Assembly (NCBI RefSeq): GCF_034347385.1
Contig: NZ_CP133777.1
Coordinates: 1,054,001 to 1,118,000 of the forward strand
DNA: 64,000 bases
Direction: 5' to 3'
DNA from: Actimicrobium sp. CCC2.4
GTDB taxonomy: Bacteria; Pseudomonadota; Gammaproteobacteria; Burkholderiales; Burkholderiaceae_D
Shown: positions 49,026 through 58,491 of the stretch, in pieces
How positions within the stretch are numbered: position 1 is the stretch's first letter
How the letters are laid out: each line of letters begins with the position of its first letter
Made by a program: the position numbers and the translations under genes
The notes under the pieces: generated by a model
The model's database searches: none
What the model was told of the DNA's origin: nothing
The model's input: only the letters and a program-made list of their open reading frames with translations

Positions 49026-49483
49026 AGTTGTGGCGTATCGCGACAGCGCAGTGGGCACTCGACCGGCGGTGCGATGGTACCCGGTTATATGGCGGTCGCT
49101 GGACCCCGATCGGGTTTCCGGCACTGTATGCCGGCACGACCATCGAGCTATGCGCCCTCGAGAAATTTGTTCATTTGTCCGGCACGGTTGTCCCGCCCAT
49201 GGTGCTGGTGGCGCTCGATGTACCGGAGCATGCAGCACCGGTATTCCAGCCGGCAGTAGCCGACTTGCCCGACGACTGGGCCGCGTTGCCGGCACCGGCC
49301 AGCACTCAGGAAATCGGCAAGCGATGGCTGGCATCGCCGGATGCATTCATGATGCTGGTTCCCTCTGCAGTCATTCCGGAAGCGTTGAATGCGGTCATCA
49401 ATCCTGCACACCCTGCGTTTGCGCAGATTACGTTGGACGTCGTGCGGGAGTTCCGGTTTGGTGCGCGGATGACTGATTTCTGA
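49022..49483 (+). CDS. RES-domain toxin (NAD+-depleting)
   Basis: The 153-residue RES toxin has its conserved triad in place: R26 in GGRWTPIG, E47 in ALEKFVH, S115 in VPSAVIPE, followed by NAVINPAHPAF. RES toxins studied in other bacteria degrade NAD+ (MbcT by phosphorolysis). Its TTG start lies in the last codons of the antitoxin. The pair looks complete and functional, unlike the ccd and vap remnants elsewhere in the window. Confidence 0.93.
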   Translation: MKLWRIATAQWALDRRCDGTRLYGGRWTPIGFPALYAGTTIELCALEKFVHLSGTVVPPMVLVALDVPEHAAPVFQPAVADLPDDWAALPAPASTQEIGKRWLASPDAFMMLVPSAVIPEALNAVINPAHPAFAQITLDVVREFRFGARMTDF

Positions 49484-49792
49484 GGGGGAGATTCAATGCG
49501 TTCTGTAATCTTCTTGCGAATCTGTTTAACCTGGAAAGCCATCGCGGTTATCGAGTCCCTGTCGGTGAGGAGGCCCCTGAAGACGCGAAGCTGGACAGAG
49601 CATCCGTAGCGTCACCTTGCGCTTATCCGCATTCTAGTTTCATCCATGCAACGAAAAATCTCAGTGAATTTCCAGAATACACAGGTACTTTCATCCGGAT
49701 TGAAAAAGTCGTTGCTCTATTGCTCTGAAGAACATTACTGTAAGTATCTGCACTAAAAATACTTAAAATAATGATTATTCAAGGAGTCGGCC
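49484..49792. other. Intergenic region, nothing recognised
   Basis: The 309-base gap between the RES toxin and the PilJ-N-like gene becomes AT-rich from about 49640. It carries no hairpin, REP or coding frame worth calling. AAGGAG just before 49793 serves as ribosome site for the next gene. Confidence 0.6.
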
Positions 49793-50689
49793 ATGCACTA
49801 TTTAGATGAGCACACCCCCCACTTTTTGCGTCGCAGGACGATGATTGCCGTCTACGGCATGCTGCTGACCGGGGTCGGACTATCTGGTATTGCCAGTGCG
49901 CAATCCAAAATAATTCCTTTGCCAACCATCATCAATCGCAGCGGCCGGTTGCGAGCGTTGTCGCAACGGATGGCCAAGGCCTACGTCCAGATAGCCCTCG
50001 GTGTGTTACCGGACAAGGCCTACGAAATCCTGGTGTCGTCACAAGCACTGATCGAACGCAATATTCTGGATTTGCGAACGGCATCCGCGACATCCTATCC
50101 GGATGCACTGGCGTTGCTCGGACCGTTGGACACGCAGGCGAAAATGCTGCTTGGATTTACGGCCCAGCCAGCCAGCAAGGAAAACACGCTGCTCGTTTCC
50201 ACTCAGGCCGACCTGTTGCTGGTCGAGGCTGAAAAGACCACACGCTTCTATGAAGCCCTTGCCAAATCATCCCAGGCAAAGATCGTCAATATTGCCGGCC
50301 GTCAACGCATGCTGTCGCAACTGGCGGCGAAATCGTATTTGTTGATCCAGGCGGGTCACGATACGAAGGCAGTCAGGACGGATCTCCAGCGCGCCCGTAC
50401 AGAGTTCAAGGCGGGTCTCGATACCATGGCCAGTGCACCCATTTCAACGGTATCGATCCGGCAGGATCTGGATCTCGCCAAGATGCAATGGGGCGCATTC
50501 GATACCTCGCTGGAGCAGAAGCCGAATGCGACGATGAGCCGCAATATCGCGACCACCAGTGAGCGCTTGCTCGAGTTAATGGACAACCTTACCAACCAGT
50601 ACGAGCAGGCACTCAAAGAAATGCTTGGTCTATCAAATAGCATGCCGGACAACCTGGCCGCGATTGCCGTGCGCTACGAGACTTATTAG
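49793..50689 (+). CDS. Free-standing tandem PilJ-type sensor (PilJ_N/NarX-like) protein
   Basis: The 298-residue protein has an N-terminal membrane or signal segment (IAVYGMLLTGVGLSGIASAQ) and two copies of the PilJ/NarX-type sensor domain. Each opens with an N-x-x-G-R-x-R-x-L-S-Q motif: NRSGRLRALSQRMAKAYVQIA at 48-68, NIAGRQRMLSQLAAKSYLLIQ at 166-186 (shown here by position; the shared core is GR-R-LSQ). It has no HAMP, kinase or MCP signalling domain, so it must act alone or hand its ligand to a partner. NarX-type versions of this motif bind nitrate; conservation of the arginine is seen here. The start at AAGGAG is good. It stands alone. Confidence 0.78.
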   Translation: MHYLDEHTPHFLRRRTMIAVYGMLLTGVGLSGIASAQSKIIPLPTIINRSGRLRALSQRMAKAYVQIALGVLPDKAYEILVSSQALIERNILDLRTASATSYPDALALLGPLDTQAKMLLGFTAQPASKENTLLVSTQADLLLVEAEKTTRFYEALAKSSQAKIVNIAGRQRMLSQLAAKSYLLIQAGHDTKAVRTDLQRARTEFKAGLDTMASAPISTVSIRQDLDLAKMQWGAFDTSLEQKPNATMSRNIATTSERLLELMDNLTNQYEQALKEMLGLSNSMPDNLAAIAVRYETY

Positions 50690-50816
50690 GTGAAGCGATC
50701 GCTGTGCATCCGCATCCGTGGTGAGGCTTACCGGTCTTCCCCCGCAAGGCCAACGCAAACCGTCATGCCGCCAAGCTGTCGGCACATGTGGCGCATGTCG
50801 GGATTAGCGTGGCTGT

Positions 50817-52124
50817 TCACCGTACATGTACTAACTGCCCCGCCGAATACGTCGCCATCACGGCTCTGTCATCGCCCAGCATGGCAAACGCAAACAGCCA
50901 TTCTTCCAGGCTGTTTGTGCGCGCCGTGCGCCGCGCCAGTAGTGGTGTGGCCTGCGGATCGAGCACAATGAAATCGGCTTCCGCTCCTGCAACAAAATTA
51001 CCGATCGTGCCTTCGAGCTGCATGCTGCGCGCCGCGCCCAGCGTGGCCAGATAAAACATCCGTAGCGCCGGTAAATACGTGTTGCCCATGCGCGCGACCT
51101 TGTAGGTTTCATTCATCGTCTGCAGCATCGAAAACGACGTGCCGCCGCCGACATCGGTGGCCAGCGACAAGCGCACCTGTGCTGCATCGGCCGCCGCAAA
51201 ATCGAATAGCCCGCTACCCAGAAACAGGTTCGACGTCGCACAGATCGCCGCTGCCGCGCCGGTCGCTGCCATCCGCGCGCGGTCGTCGGCGTCGAGCCAG
51301 ATACAGTGCGCCAGCATGGTCCGCTCGCGCAGCAGGCCGAACTGCCCGTACACATCCAGATAGCTGCGCGCTTGCGGGAACAGCGACGTCACCCAGGCGA
51401 CTTCATCGGTGTTTTCGGCGACATGGGTCTGCACGTAAGTGTCGGGCCAGGCTTGCGCGAGTTCGCCGGCCAGCTGCAATTGCGTATCCGATGAGGTCGG
51501 CGCGAAGCGTGGCGTGATCGCGTACAGCTGGCGCCCGCGCTTGTGCCAGCGCCGGATCAGCGCTTCGGAATCGCGTGCGCCGGACTCGGCGGTGTCCTGC
51601 AAGAAGCCCGGGCAATGGCGATCCATCATCACCTTGCCGGCCACCATGCGCAGGTTGCGCGCTTCGCTGGCGCTGAAGAATGCGTCGACCGATTCCGGAT
51701 GCACGGTGCAGTACACCATCGCGGTGGTGGTGCCACAGCGCAGCAGTTCATCGAGAAAGAAGTCTGCCACTTCGCGCGCATGCACGGGGTCCGCAAACTG
51801 CCGCTCGGTCGGAAACGTGTACGTCTCCAGCCACGGCAGCAGGCCCGGCGCGGGCGAGGCGATCATGTCGGTTTGCGGATAGTGGATGTGGGTGTCGATG
51901 AAGCCGGGCACGATCAGTTTGCCGCGGTAATCAGTCACCACCGCATCGGCTGGCAGCGTGGCTTTCAGCGTCGCGTAATCGCCGGCAGCGCGGATGCGAT
52001 CACCGTCAACGATCAGCAAACCGTCTTCATGGAAAGCATGGGCATTGTCACCAAAGGCCGGATCGGCGGTGAAGTGCAGCAGGCTGGCGCGATAGGCATG
52101 CAACGGCGATGCGGTATTGATCAT
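50817..52124 (-). CDS. guaD: Guanine deaminase
   Basis: The 435-residue amidohydrolase converts guanine to xanthine. Metal and catalytic motifs: GFIDTHIHYPQ (H-x-H), THVAEN, AHCIWL and LATDVGGGTSFSM; PWLETYTFPTE is typical of GuaD. The start at 52124 (MINTASPLHAYRA) is used; the upstream extension overlaps xdhC. It is the last gene of the xdh operon, 5 bp behind xdhC. Confidence 0.95.
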   Translation of the reverse strand: MINTASPLHAYRASLLHFTADPAFGDNAHAFHEDGLLIVDGDRIRAAGDYATLKATLPADAVVTDYRGKLIVPGFIDTHIHYPQTDMIASPAPGLLPWLETYTFPTERQFADPVHAREVADFFLDELLRCGTTTAMVYCTVHPESVDAFFSASEARNLRMVAGKVMMDRHCPGFLQDTAESGARDSEALIRRWHKRGRQLYAITPRFAPTSSDTQLQLAGELAQAWPDTYVQTHVAENTDEVAWVTSLFPQARSYLDVYGQFGLLRERTMLAHCIWLDADDRARMAATGAAAAICATSNLFLGSGLFDFAAADAAQVRLSLATDVGGGTSFSMLQTMNETYKVARMGNTYLPALRMFYLATLGAARSMQLEGTIGNFVAGAEADFIVLDPQATPLLARRTARTNSLEEWLFAFAMLGDDRAVMATYSAGQLVHVR

Positions 52125-52129
52125 TGTGT

Positions 52130-53035
52130 TCAAGCGGATTCCCAGACTTGGAGTAATTGGGCGGCGACCGCAACGGCGATCACCGCCGGTGCCTTGCCGC
52201 TGATGCCGGCGATGCCGACCGGACAGGTCATGCCGGCCAGCCGGTCGGCGGGGATGCCGCGCGCCAGCAGGCGGTGTTCGAATTGGCGGCGCTTGGTGTC
52301 CGAACCGATCAGGCCGAACCAGCCGGCGGCATTGCGTTCGAGGATGGCGGCGCACAGTTGCTGGTCGATCGCATGGCTGTGCGTCATCACCAGAAAGCTG
52401 CTGCCGGCGGCGGCCTGCCCGACGATGTCCTCGGGCGCATCGGTGACTTCGACGGTGACATTGGCCGGCACGGTCGCCGGAAACGACTCGGCCCGTTCAT
52501 CGATCCACGTCACATGACACGGCAAGTCGGCCAGCGCGCGCACGATGGCCGCGCCGACATGGCCGGCACCGAACAGCAGCAAGTGCGCCTGCCAGGCCGC
52601 GCGGCGATCGACCAACCAGCGCTGGCCGGCGGCATCAATGACGATGCGGGTCGGCAGTGCCGGGTCGAAGCCCAATGAGGCCAGTGCCGTTTCATCGCCG
52701 ATCAGCAACGGCGGCGCATCGGTATCGAGCGCCACCACGCGCCAGCTGGTGCGATGCGTGTCGCGCAGCACGCGATGGCTGGCATCGACGGTTTCGAATA
52801 CCAGTTGCACGACACCGCCGCAGCACTGTCCCAGGCCGGGACCGAGCGCGAAGCGTTCAAGCCGGCGCGCGTCGGGAAACGCCAGCATCGCGCGGGCGAT
52901 CTCGCACGCCCGCAATTCCAGATGACCGCCGCCTATGGTGTCGCGCTGGCCGTCCTGCGTGACCAGCATTGTCGCGCCGGCTTCGCGCGGTGCCGATCCC
53001 TCGACGCTGGCGACGGTCACGAGTACGGCGTTCAC
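52130..53035 (-). CDS. xdhC: Xanthine dehydrogenase accessory protein XdhC
   Basis: The 301-residue protein inserts the sulfurated molybdenum cofactor into xanthine dehydrogenase. VASVEGSAPREAGATMLV at the N-terminus and FGAGHVGAAIVRALADLP (Rossmann-like) in the second half are diagnostic, with GGHLELRACEIARAM between. The GTG start overlaps the xdhB stop as GTGA. The long open frame before it is the shadow of xdhB. Confidence 0.93.
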   Translation of the reverse strand: MNAVLVTVASVEGSAPREAGATMLVTQDGQRDTIGGGHLELRACEIARAMLAFPDARRLERFALGPGLGQCCGGVVQLVFETVDASHRVLRDTHRTSWRVVALDTDAPPLLIGDETALASLGFDPALPTRIVIDAAGQRWLVDRRAAWQAHLLLFGAGHVGAAIVRALADLPCHVTWIDERAESFPATVPANVTVEVTDAPEDIVGQAAAGSSFLVMTHSHAIDQQLCAAILERNAAGWFGLIGSDTKRRQFEHRLLARGIPADRLAGMTCPVGIAGISGKAPAVIAVAVAAQLLQVWESA

Positions 53036-55368
53036 GGAGTGTTCACCAGTTGTACGGCCTCGATCGCCTTCAGGATTTCTTCGCTGGTGGCAGGGGCGTT
53101 GAGCGGCGGGTTGATGCGGTAATCGCCGACGCTGGCGACCGCATCGCGGATCGCAAAAAAGACCGAGAACGGTAACAGCAGCGGCGGCTCGCCGACGGCC
53201 TTCGAGCGATGGATGCTGTCGGTGACATTGCGGTTCTTGAACAGCGCGACGCGGAAGTCGTCCGGACAATCCGACACCGTCGGGATCTTGTAGGTCGACG
53301 GCGCATGCGTGGTCAGCTTGCCGTCTTTGTTCCAGCACAGTTCTTCGGTAGTCAGCCAACCCATGCCCTGGATGAAAGCGCCCTCGACCTGACCGATGTC
53401 GATGGCCGGATTGAGTGATTCGCCGGCGTCGTACAGCGCATCGGCGCGCAGCAACTTCCACTCGCCGGTGAGGGTGTCGATGATGACTTCCGAGACCGCT
53501 GCGCCATACGCAAAATACGAGAACGGATGGCCGGTCATGCTGGCCGAATCCCAGTGCAGGCCGGGCGTTGCGTAGAAGCCGTCGGACCATAACTGCACCC
53601 GCGCCAGATACGCCTTGGCGACGACATCGGCGAAGCGGATCACCTGACCCGCGACCAGCACGCTGCCATCGGCAAACCCAACCGATGCGGCGGGCACATC
53701 GTACTGACCCGCGATGAAGGCCGCGAGCCGGTCGCGGATCTGGCGCGCCGCATGTTGCGCCGCCTTGCCATTGAGGTCGGCGCCGGTCGAGGCGGCGGTG
53801 GCCGAGGTGTTGGCGACCTTGGCGGTATCGGTGGCGCTGATCTGCACCTGCGCCAGCGGCACGCCGAGTTCGTGGGCGACGACCTGCATGACCTTGGTGT
53901 GGATGCCCTGGCCCATTTCGGTGCCGCCATGATTGACCAGCACCGAGCCATCGACATACACATGCACCAGTGCGCCGGCCTGGTTCAGGTGATTGACATT
54001 GAAGGCGATGCCGAACTTGACCGGCGTCAGCGCCAGGCCTTTTTTCAGGATCGGGCTGGTCCCATTGAAGGCACGCACATCGTCGCGGCGCTGGCGGTAC
54101 GCGCTGCTGGTTTCGAGTTCGGCCACCAGCGGATAGATGACGTTATCGTCGAGTTGCTGGCCGTAGGGCGTGACGTCGCGTCCGGCCTCTGCATAGAAAT
54201 TACGCTGCCGGATGTCGAGCGCATCCATGCCCAGCGTGCGCGCAATGTCATCAATGGCGTACTCGATCGCAAGCGCGCCTTGCGGGCCGCCGAAGCCACG
54301 GAAGGCCGTATTCGATTGCGTGTTGGTCTTGCCGCAAAACGCGCGCAGATCGACATCCGACAGGTAATACGCATTGTCGACATGGCAGATCGCGCGGGTC
54401 GCAACGGGACCCGACAGGTCGGCCGAATAGCCGGCGCGCAGCACCATCTCCAGCTTCACGGCGACGATGCGGCCGCTGTCGTCGTAGCCGACGTCATACG
54501 CATAACGGAAGCAATGGCGCTTGCCGGTCACCAGCATGTCGTCGTCGCGATCGGCACGCAATTTGACCGGGCGCTTGAGCTTGTCGGCGGCGACGGCGGC
54601 GGCTGCGGCCCACAAGGCCGACTGCGATTCCTTGCCGCCGAAGCCGCCGCCCATGCGCCGGCATTCGACATTGACGCGATGCGCCAGCAGGCCCAGCGCG
54701 TGGGCCACCACCTGCTGCATTTCGGATGGATGCTGGGTCGAGCACAGCACCCGCATCGCACGGTCTTCCTGCGGAATCGCATAGGCCACCTGGCCTTCCA
54801 GATAGAACTGTTCCTGGCCGCCGACCGACAGCGTGCCGCTGGCGCGATGCGGTGCCTGCGCCAGCCGCGCCGCCGCATCGCCGCGCTGCAAGCGCATCGG
54901 TGGCAGCACATACGATTGCGCGGCATGAGCGGATTCCGGCGTCAGGTGTGCGGGCAGGGCGGTGTAGTCGACCTGCGCCAGCCGGGCTGCGCGACGGGCG
55001 TTGTCGTGCGTGTCGGCCACCACGACGAACAGCGGCTGGCCGACATATTGCACCAGCCCGTCGGCAAAAATCGGATCGTCATGGATGATCGGGCCGCAGT
55101 CATTGCGGCCGGGAATGTCGGTCGCGACCAGCACCGCGACGACGCCGGCCGAGGCCTTTACGTCAGTCAGATCGATCGTCGTGAACGTGGCATGCGCCTG
55201 TGTCGACAGACCCAGCGCAGCATGCAGCGTACCGTGGATTTCGGCGACGTCATCGACATAGGTGGCGGTGCCCAGCACATGCAGTGTGGCCGATTCATGC
55301 GGGTGCGCGCGGCCGACTTCGGCCCAAATACCGGCCAGGTTCGCAGGCAGCTCAGTACGTGAATTCAT
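53032..55368 (-). CDS. xdhB: Xanthine dehydrogenase, molybdopterin-binding subunit XdhB
   Basis: The 778-residue subunit carries the molybdopterin site that oxidises hypoxanthine and xanthine. Visible motifs: CRRMGGGFGGKES (about residue 235), RGFGGPQG (about 355) and, near the C-terminus, GQVEGAFIQGMGWLTTEEL. The length is normal for two-subunit bacterial XDH. It overlaps both neighbours by 4 bp, so XdhA, B and C are translated in sequence. Confidence 0.96.
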   Translation of the reverse strand: MNSRTELPANLAGIWAEVGRAHPHESATLHVLGTATYVDDVAEIHGTLHAALGLSTQAHATFTTIDLTDVKASAGVVAVLVATDIPGRNDCGPIIHDDPIFADGLVQYVGQPLFVVVADTHDNARRAARLAQVDYTALPAHLTPESAHAAQSYVLPPMRLQRGDAAARLAQAPHRASGTLSVGGQEQFYLEGQVAYAIPQEDRAMRVLCSTQHPSEMQQVVAHALGLLAHRVNVECRRMGGGFGGKESQSALWAAAAAVAADKLKRPVKLRADRDDDMLVTGKRHCFRYAYDVGYDDSGRIVAVKLEMVLRAGYSADLSGPVATRAICHVDNAYYLSDVDLRAFCGKTNTQSNTAFRGFGGPQGALAIEYAIDDIARTLGMDALDIRQRNFYAEAGRDVTPYGQQLDDNVIYPLVAELETSSAYRQRRDDVRAFNGTSPILKKGLALTPVKFGIAFNVNHLNQAGALVHVYVDGSVLVNHGGTEMGQGIHTKVMQVVAHELGVPLAQVQISATDTAKVANTSATAASTGADLNGKAAQHAARQIRDRLAAFIAGQYDVPAASVGFADGSVLVAGQVIRFADVVAKAYLARVQLWSDGFYATPGLHWDSASMTGHPFSYFAYGAAVSEVIIDTLTGEWKLLRADALYDAGESLNPAIDIGQVEGAFIQGMGWLTTEELCWNKDGKLTTHAPSTYKIPTVSDCPDDFRVALFKNRNVTDSIHRSKAVGEPPLLLPFSVFFAIRDAVASVGDYRINPPLNAPATSEEILKAIEAVQLVNTP

Positions 55369-56846
55369 GGCGTACCTCCGTGCGCAAAGGCATTGACCTG
55401 CGCTGGTGCCAGCGGGTCATCGGTGCGGGTTTCGAACCAGAAGCGGCGCAACAGGTTTTGCGCGGCCTTCATCCGGTACACGGCGGAGGCGCGCATGTCG
55501 CCCAGCGGCGTGTAGTCGCTGGCCAGCGCCGCCATCGCGCGGGTCAGGCTGGCGTCATTCCACAGCTGGCCGAGCAGCGCGCCTTCGGCGTGGCTGGCGC
55601 GCTTCGGCGTAGCTGCCATGCCGCCGTAGGCGATGCGGATATCGGTGATCAGGTCGCCGTCGAGCTTGATCGAGAAGGCCGCGCAGACCGCCGAAATATC
55701 CTGGTCAAAACGCTTGGCCAGTTTGTAGGTGCGCCATTGCCGGCCGGCTTGCGGCAGCGGGATGCGGATCGCCGTGACCAGTTCGTCGGGACGCATATCC
55801 TTTTTCTGATAGCCCAGATAGAAGTCTTCCAGCGCCAGCGTGCGCGTGCCGGCGCTGCCTTGCAGGACGACTTCGGCAGCGAGCGCGATCAGCCACGGCA
55901 TCGAATCGCCGATCGGTGAGCCGTTGGCGACATTGCCGCCCAGCGTGCCGGCATTGCGCACCGGCAGCGAAGCGAAGCGCTGCCACAGCTCGGTCAGTTC
56001 GGCCGGATAGTAGTGGCAGACCGCCTGATAGGCTGCTTCGAGCGAAGCGGTCGCGCCGATCTGCAGATGAGTCGTGCTGCAGTCGATCGCATCGAGTCCG
56101 GCCACCTCGCCCAGATAGACGATATCGCCGAGCACGCGCAGCTGCTTGGTGAACCACAGGCCGACATCGGTCGAACCGGCCAGCAGGGTTGCCGCCGGAT
56201 GGGTTGTACGCAATTGAATTGCCTGCGACAGAGTGCGCGGCGCGAAGAAGGTGACGCCATCGGCCAGCGCATGCGTACGCAGCGTGTCGCTGTGCAGCGC
56301 TTTCAGCGCAGCGATGACGGCGGCGCGATCGAACGCGACCGGCGGCAGTTCGCCCATCCGCGTGGCCGCCGCAATGATGGGCCGGTAGCCGGTACAGCGG
56401 CACAGATTGCCGGAGAGTGCGTCATCGACTTGCCGGCGCGACGGCGCTGCCGGCTGGCCTTCGCGCTGCAGGTACAGATTCCACAGCGACATCACGAAGC
56501 CGGGGGTGCAAAAACCGCATTGCGAGCCGTGGCAGTCGACCATCGCCTGCTGGACCGGATGCAGCGTGCCATCGGCTTGCGGCAAGTCTTCGACCGTGAA
56601 TAGCGCCTTGCCATCGAGTGTCGGCAATAGCCGGATGCAGGCATTGACCGGTTCGAGCCGCAGCGCGCCGTCGTGCAACCGGCCGACCATGACCGTGCAG
56701 GCACCGCAATCGCCTTCGGCGCAGCCTTCCTTGGTGCCGGTGCAATGCAGGTCTTCGCGCAGGTGCTGCAGCACGGTGCGCAGCGGGGCAGCGGAATCGA
56801 CTTCGTGGATGGCGCCACGGAAATGAAAGCGGATGGAGTCGGACAT
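55365..56846 (-). CDS. xdhA: Xanthine dehydrogenase small subunit XdhA (2Fe-2S and FAD)
   Basis: The 493-residue subunit binds one plant-type 2Fe-2S cluster (CTGTKEGCAEGDCGAC, about residues 34-50), one four-helix 2Fe-2S cluster (CGFCTPGFVM, CRCTGYRPI) and FAD (LLAGSTDVGLWFTKQ about 225; GGNVANGSPIGDSMP about 310). It passes electrons from the molybdenum site to NAD. It is the first gene of xdhABC-guaD. About 190 bp separate it from the divergent ZIP gene. Confidence 0.96.
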   Translation of the reverse strand: MSDSIRFHFRGAIHEVDSAAPLRTVLQHLREDLHCTGTKEGCAEGDCGACTVMVGRLHDGALRLEPVNACIRLLPTLDGKALFTVEDLPQADGTLHPVQQAMVDCHGSQCGFCTPGFVMSLWNLYLQREGQPAAPSRRQVDDALSGNLCRCTGYRPIIAAATRMGELPPVAFDRAAVIAALKALHSDTLRTHALADGVTFFAPRTLSQAIQLRTTHPAATLLAGSTDVGLWFTKQLRVLGDIVYLGEVAGLDAIDCSTTHLQIGATASLEAAYQAVCHYYPAELTELWQRFASLPVRNAGTLGGNVANGSPIGDSMPWLIALAAEVVLQGSAGTRTLALEDFYLGYQKKDMRPDELVTAIRIPLPQAGRQWRTYKLAKRFDQDISAVCAAFSIKLDGDLITDIRIAYGGMAATPKRASHAEGALLGQLWNDASLTRAMAALASDYTPLGDMRASAVYRMKAAQNLLRRFWFETRTDDPLAPAQVNAFAHGGTP

Positions 56847-57037
56847 GGGGCAGGGCCTCGGTGATCGTATCCGGCTAGGTTAGCAGCTGACCGGTCGATT
56901 GCCATACGCGCCGGCTGATGACGGGTATTGCCGCCGGACAGCCGCACCATTGGTTGTCGCACGGCAGATGCTTTGTTGTCAGCCTGATCGGGTGCACTAT
57001 AATTTGGTCCCTTTCTGCCTGACCATCCGGGACTGCC

Positions 57038-57811
57038 ATCAATACCACTCTCGTTAGCATCCTGTTCGTCACGACCGTCTCGGGCGTCTTCAGCATCTCT
57101 GCCGCCGCGATTTTTTCATTCGGACTGCTCTCTAAAATGGTCGACCGCATGGTCAGCCTGTCGGTCGGCATCATGCTGTCGACCTCGTTTCTGCATTCGC
57201 TGCCCGAAGCATTCGAGTCGGGGGCCGACACGCACACGCTGTTTGCGGCATTGCTAGCCGGCTTGCTGCTGTTTTTCCTGCTCGAAAAAACCGCGATCCT
57301 GCGCCATTCGCATCACCATGAAGGCGATGGCCATGCCCATCAGCATGGCCACGATGCGCACGAAGCCGGCAAGGCTGGCTGGATGATCCTGGTGGGTGAT
57401 GGCATGCACAATTTTACCGACGGCATCCTGATCGCCGCCGCCTTTCTGGCCGACCCGACTCTCGGTGTCGTCACCGGCCTGGCTATCATCGCGCACGAAA
57501 TTCCGCAGGAGATCGGCGACTTCATCGTGTTGCTCAATGCCGGATTCTCGCGCAAGCGGGCGTACTTTTATAATCTGCTCAGCAGCATGATGGCGGTGCT
57601 GGGCGGCTTGCTCGGTTACTTCACGCTGGCCCAGGGCATGCAGTGGATTCCGTACGTGCTGGTGTTTGCGTCATCGGGTTTCATTTACATTGCCGTCAGT
57701 GACCTGATGCCGCAAATGCAGCGCCGCGCGACACTGCGTGAAACCATTCCGCAAGTCTTGCTGATCGGGCTGGGTGTTGCCATCGTGGTGTTCATGACAA
57801 GGTCGCATTAA
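57038..57811 (+). CDS. ZIP-family metal transporter with a non-standard start
   Basis: The first ATG in frame (57137) would remove the first transmembrane helix. The same frame is open from 57023 and encodes that helix (NTTLVSILFVTTVSGVF) but contains no ATG, GTG or TTG; the likeliest start is ATC at 57038, five bases after GGGA. The 257-residue product then has about eight helices, a His-rich loop (HSHHHEGDGHAHQHGHDAH, about 102-120) and the metal-site helices HNFTDGILIAAAF and HEIPQEIGDF. It imports zinc or another divalent metal. A sequencing error (ATG read as ATC) is the simple alternative. Confidence 0.85.
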   Translation: MNTTLVSILFVTTVSGVFSISAAAIFSFGLLSKMVDRMVSLSVGIMLSTSFLHSLPEAFESGADTHTLFAALLAGLLLFFLLEKTAILRHSHHHEGDGHAHQHGHDAHEAGKAGWMILVGDGMHNFTDGILIAAAFLADPTLGVVTGLAIIAHEIPQEIGDFIVLLNAGFSRKRAYFYNLLSSMMAVLGGLLGYFTLAQGMQWIPYVLVFASSGFIYIAVSDLMPQMQRRATLRETIPQVLLIGLGVAIVVFMTRSH

Positions 57812-57894
57812 AGGTCTGCCGGATCCGGATTCATCGTTATCATAAGGACCACAAAATCCGTGTGATAACCATTGATCGAGAGAAGACATTCACC

Positions 57895-58491
57895 ATGCAT
57901 AGTGACGTTGGACTGGCGGTAAAGTGGGCAGCGCTTGCGCTGATGGCATCGACGAGTGTGTCAGCGCTGGCGTTTGGCGATAAGCCTGAGGCCATGACCT
58001 TCGTGTCTCCCGATCCGGCTGGCACATTCGGCTACGCGGTCTTTGCGTCGGCGGGGAGTCTGGCGTATGCCCGTGGCTACAACATGACCGATTTCTACCT
58101 GCCGTATTTTTCCGACATGGGCATCACGGCCATCGATGCCGGATCCGTCTGGGACTTCAGGATAGAAGAAAAAAATGACCTGTTCGGATTGGGCGGCGGG
58201 GTGCTGCACTTTTTTGACAAGGCGCCTGATGCGACGCTCCATGACTACGGCGTGACCTTCTTTTTCCAGTCCGCTTACGGGGGCGTCAACGGTGCATTTG
58301 CGCAGGGTCTGGCTAATCCGCTGACTACCGATCGTATGTCGGCGGTGGGTGCGTCGCTGGTACCGGGCAGTCCGATGCTGCTGGCGGCGACAGCCTCTGC
58401 GGTGCCCGAGCCGGGCAGCACTGCGCTGATGCTGGGAGGGCTGGCACTGCTCGGCGTGATGGCGTGGCTGCGCAGGTCTAGGAGCCAGTAG
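57895..58491 (+). CDS. PEP-CTERM sorted secreted protein
   Basis: The 198-residue protein has a signal peptide (cleaved near SALA). The C-terminus is a classic PEP-CTERM tail: VPEPGSTALMLGGLALLGVMAW followed by RRSRSQ. This means it is cut and anchored by an exosortase (EpsH/XrtB type) encoded elsewhere, usually with an exopolysaccharide locus. The central 140 residues are a beta-rich domain of unknown role. The ATG at 57895, with GAGAGAAG upstream, is preferred to the GTG at 57862. It overlaps the convergent sulfurtransferase by 14 bp. Confidence 0.85.
   Translation: MHSDVGLAVKWAALALMASTSVSALAFGDKPEAMTFVSPDPAGTFGYAVFASAGSLAYARGYNMTDFYLPYFSDMGITAIDAGSVWDFRIEEKNDLFGLGGGVLHFFDKAPDATLHDYGVTFFFQSAYGGVNGAFAQGLANPLTTDRMSAVGASLVPGSPMLLAATASAVPEPGSTALMLGGLALLGVMAWLRRSRSQ

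Noticed and set aside
53036-53590. An upstream extension of xdhC by about 185 codons.
   Set aside because: It is antisense-frame reading through xdhB on the same strand in another phase; the XdhC family starts at the GTG at 53035.
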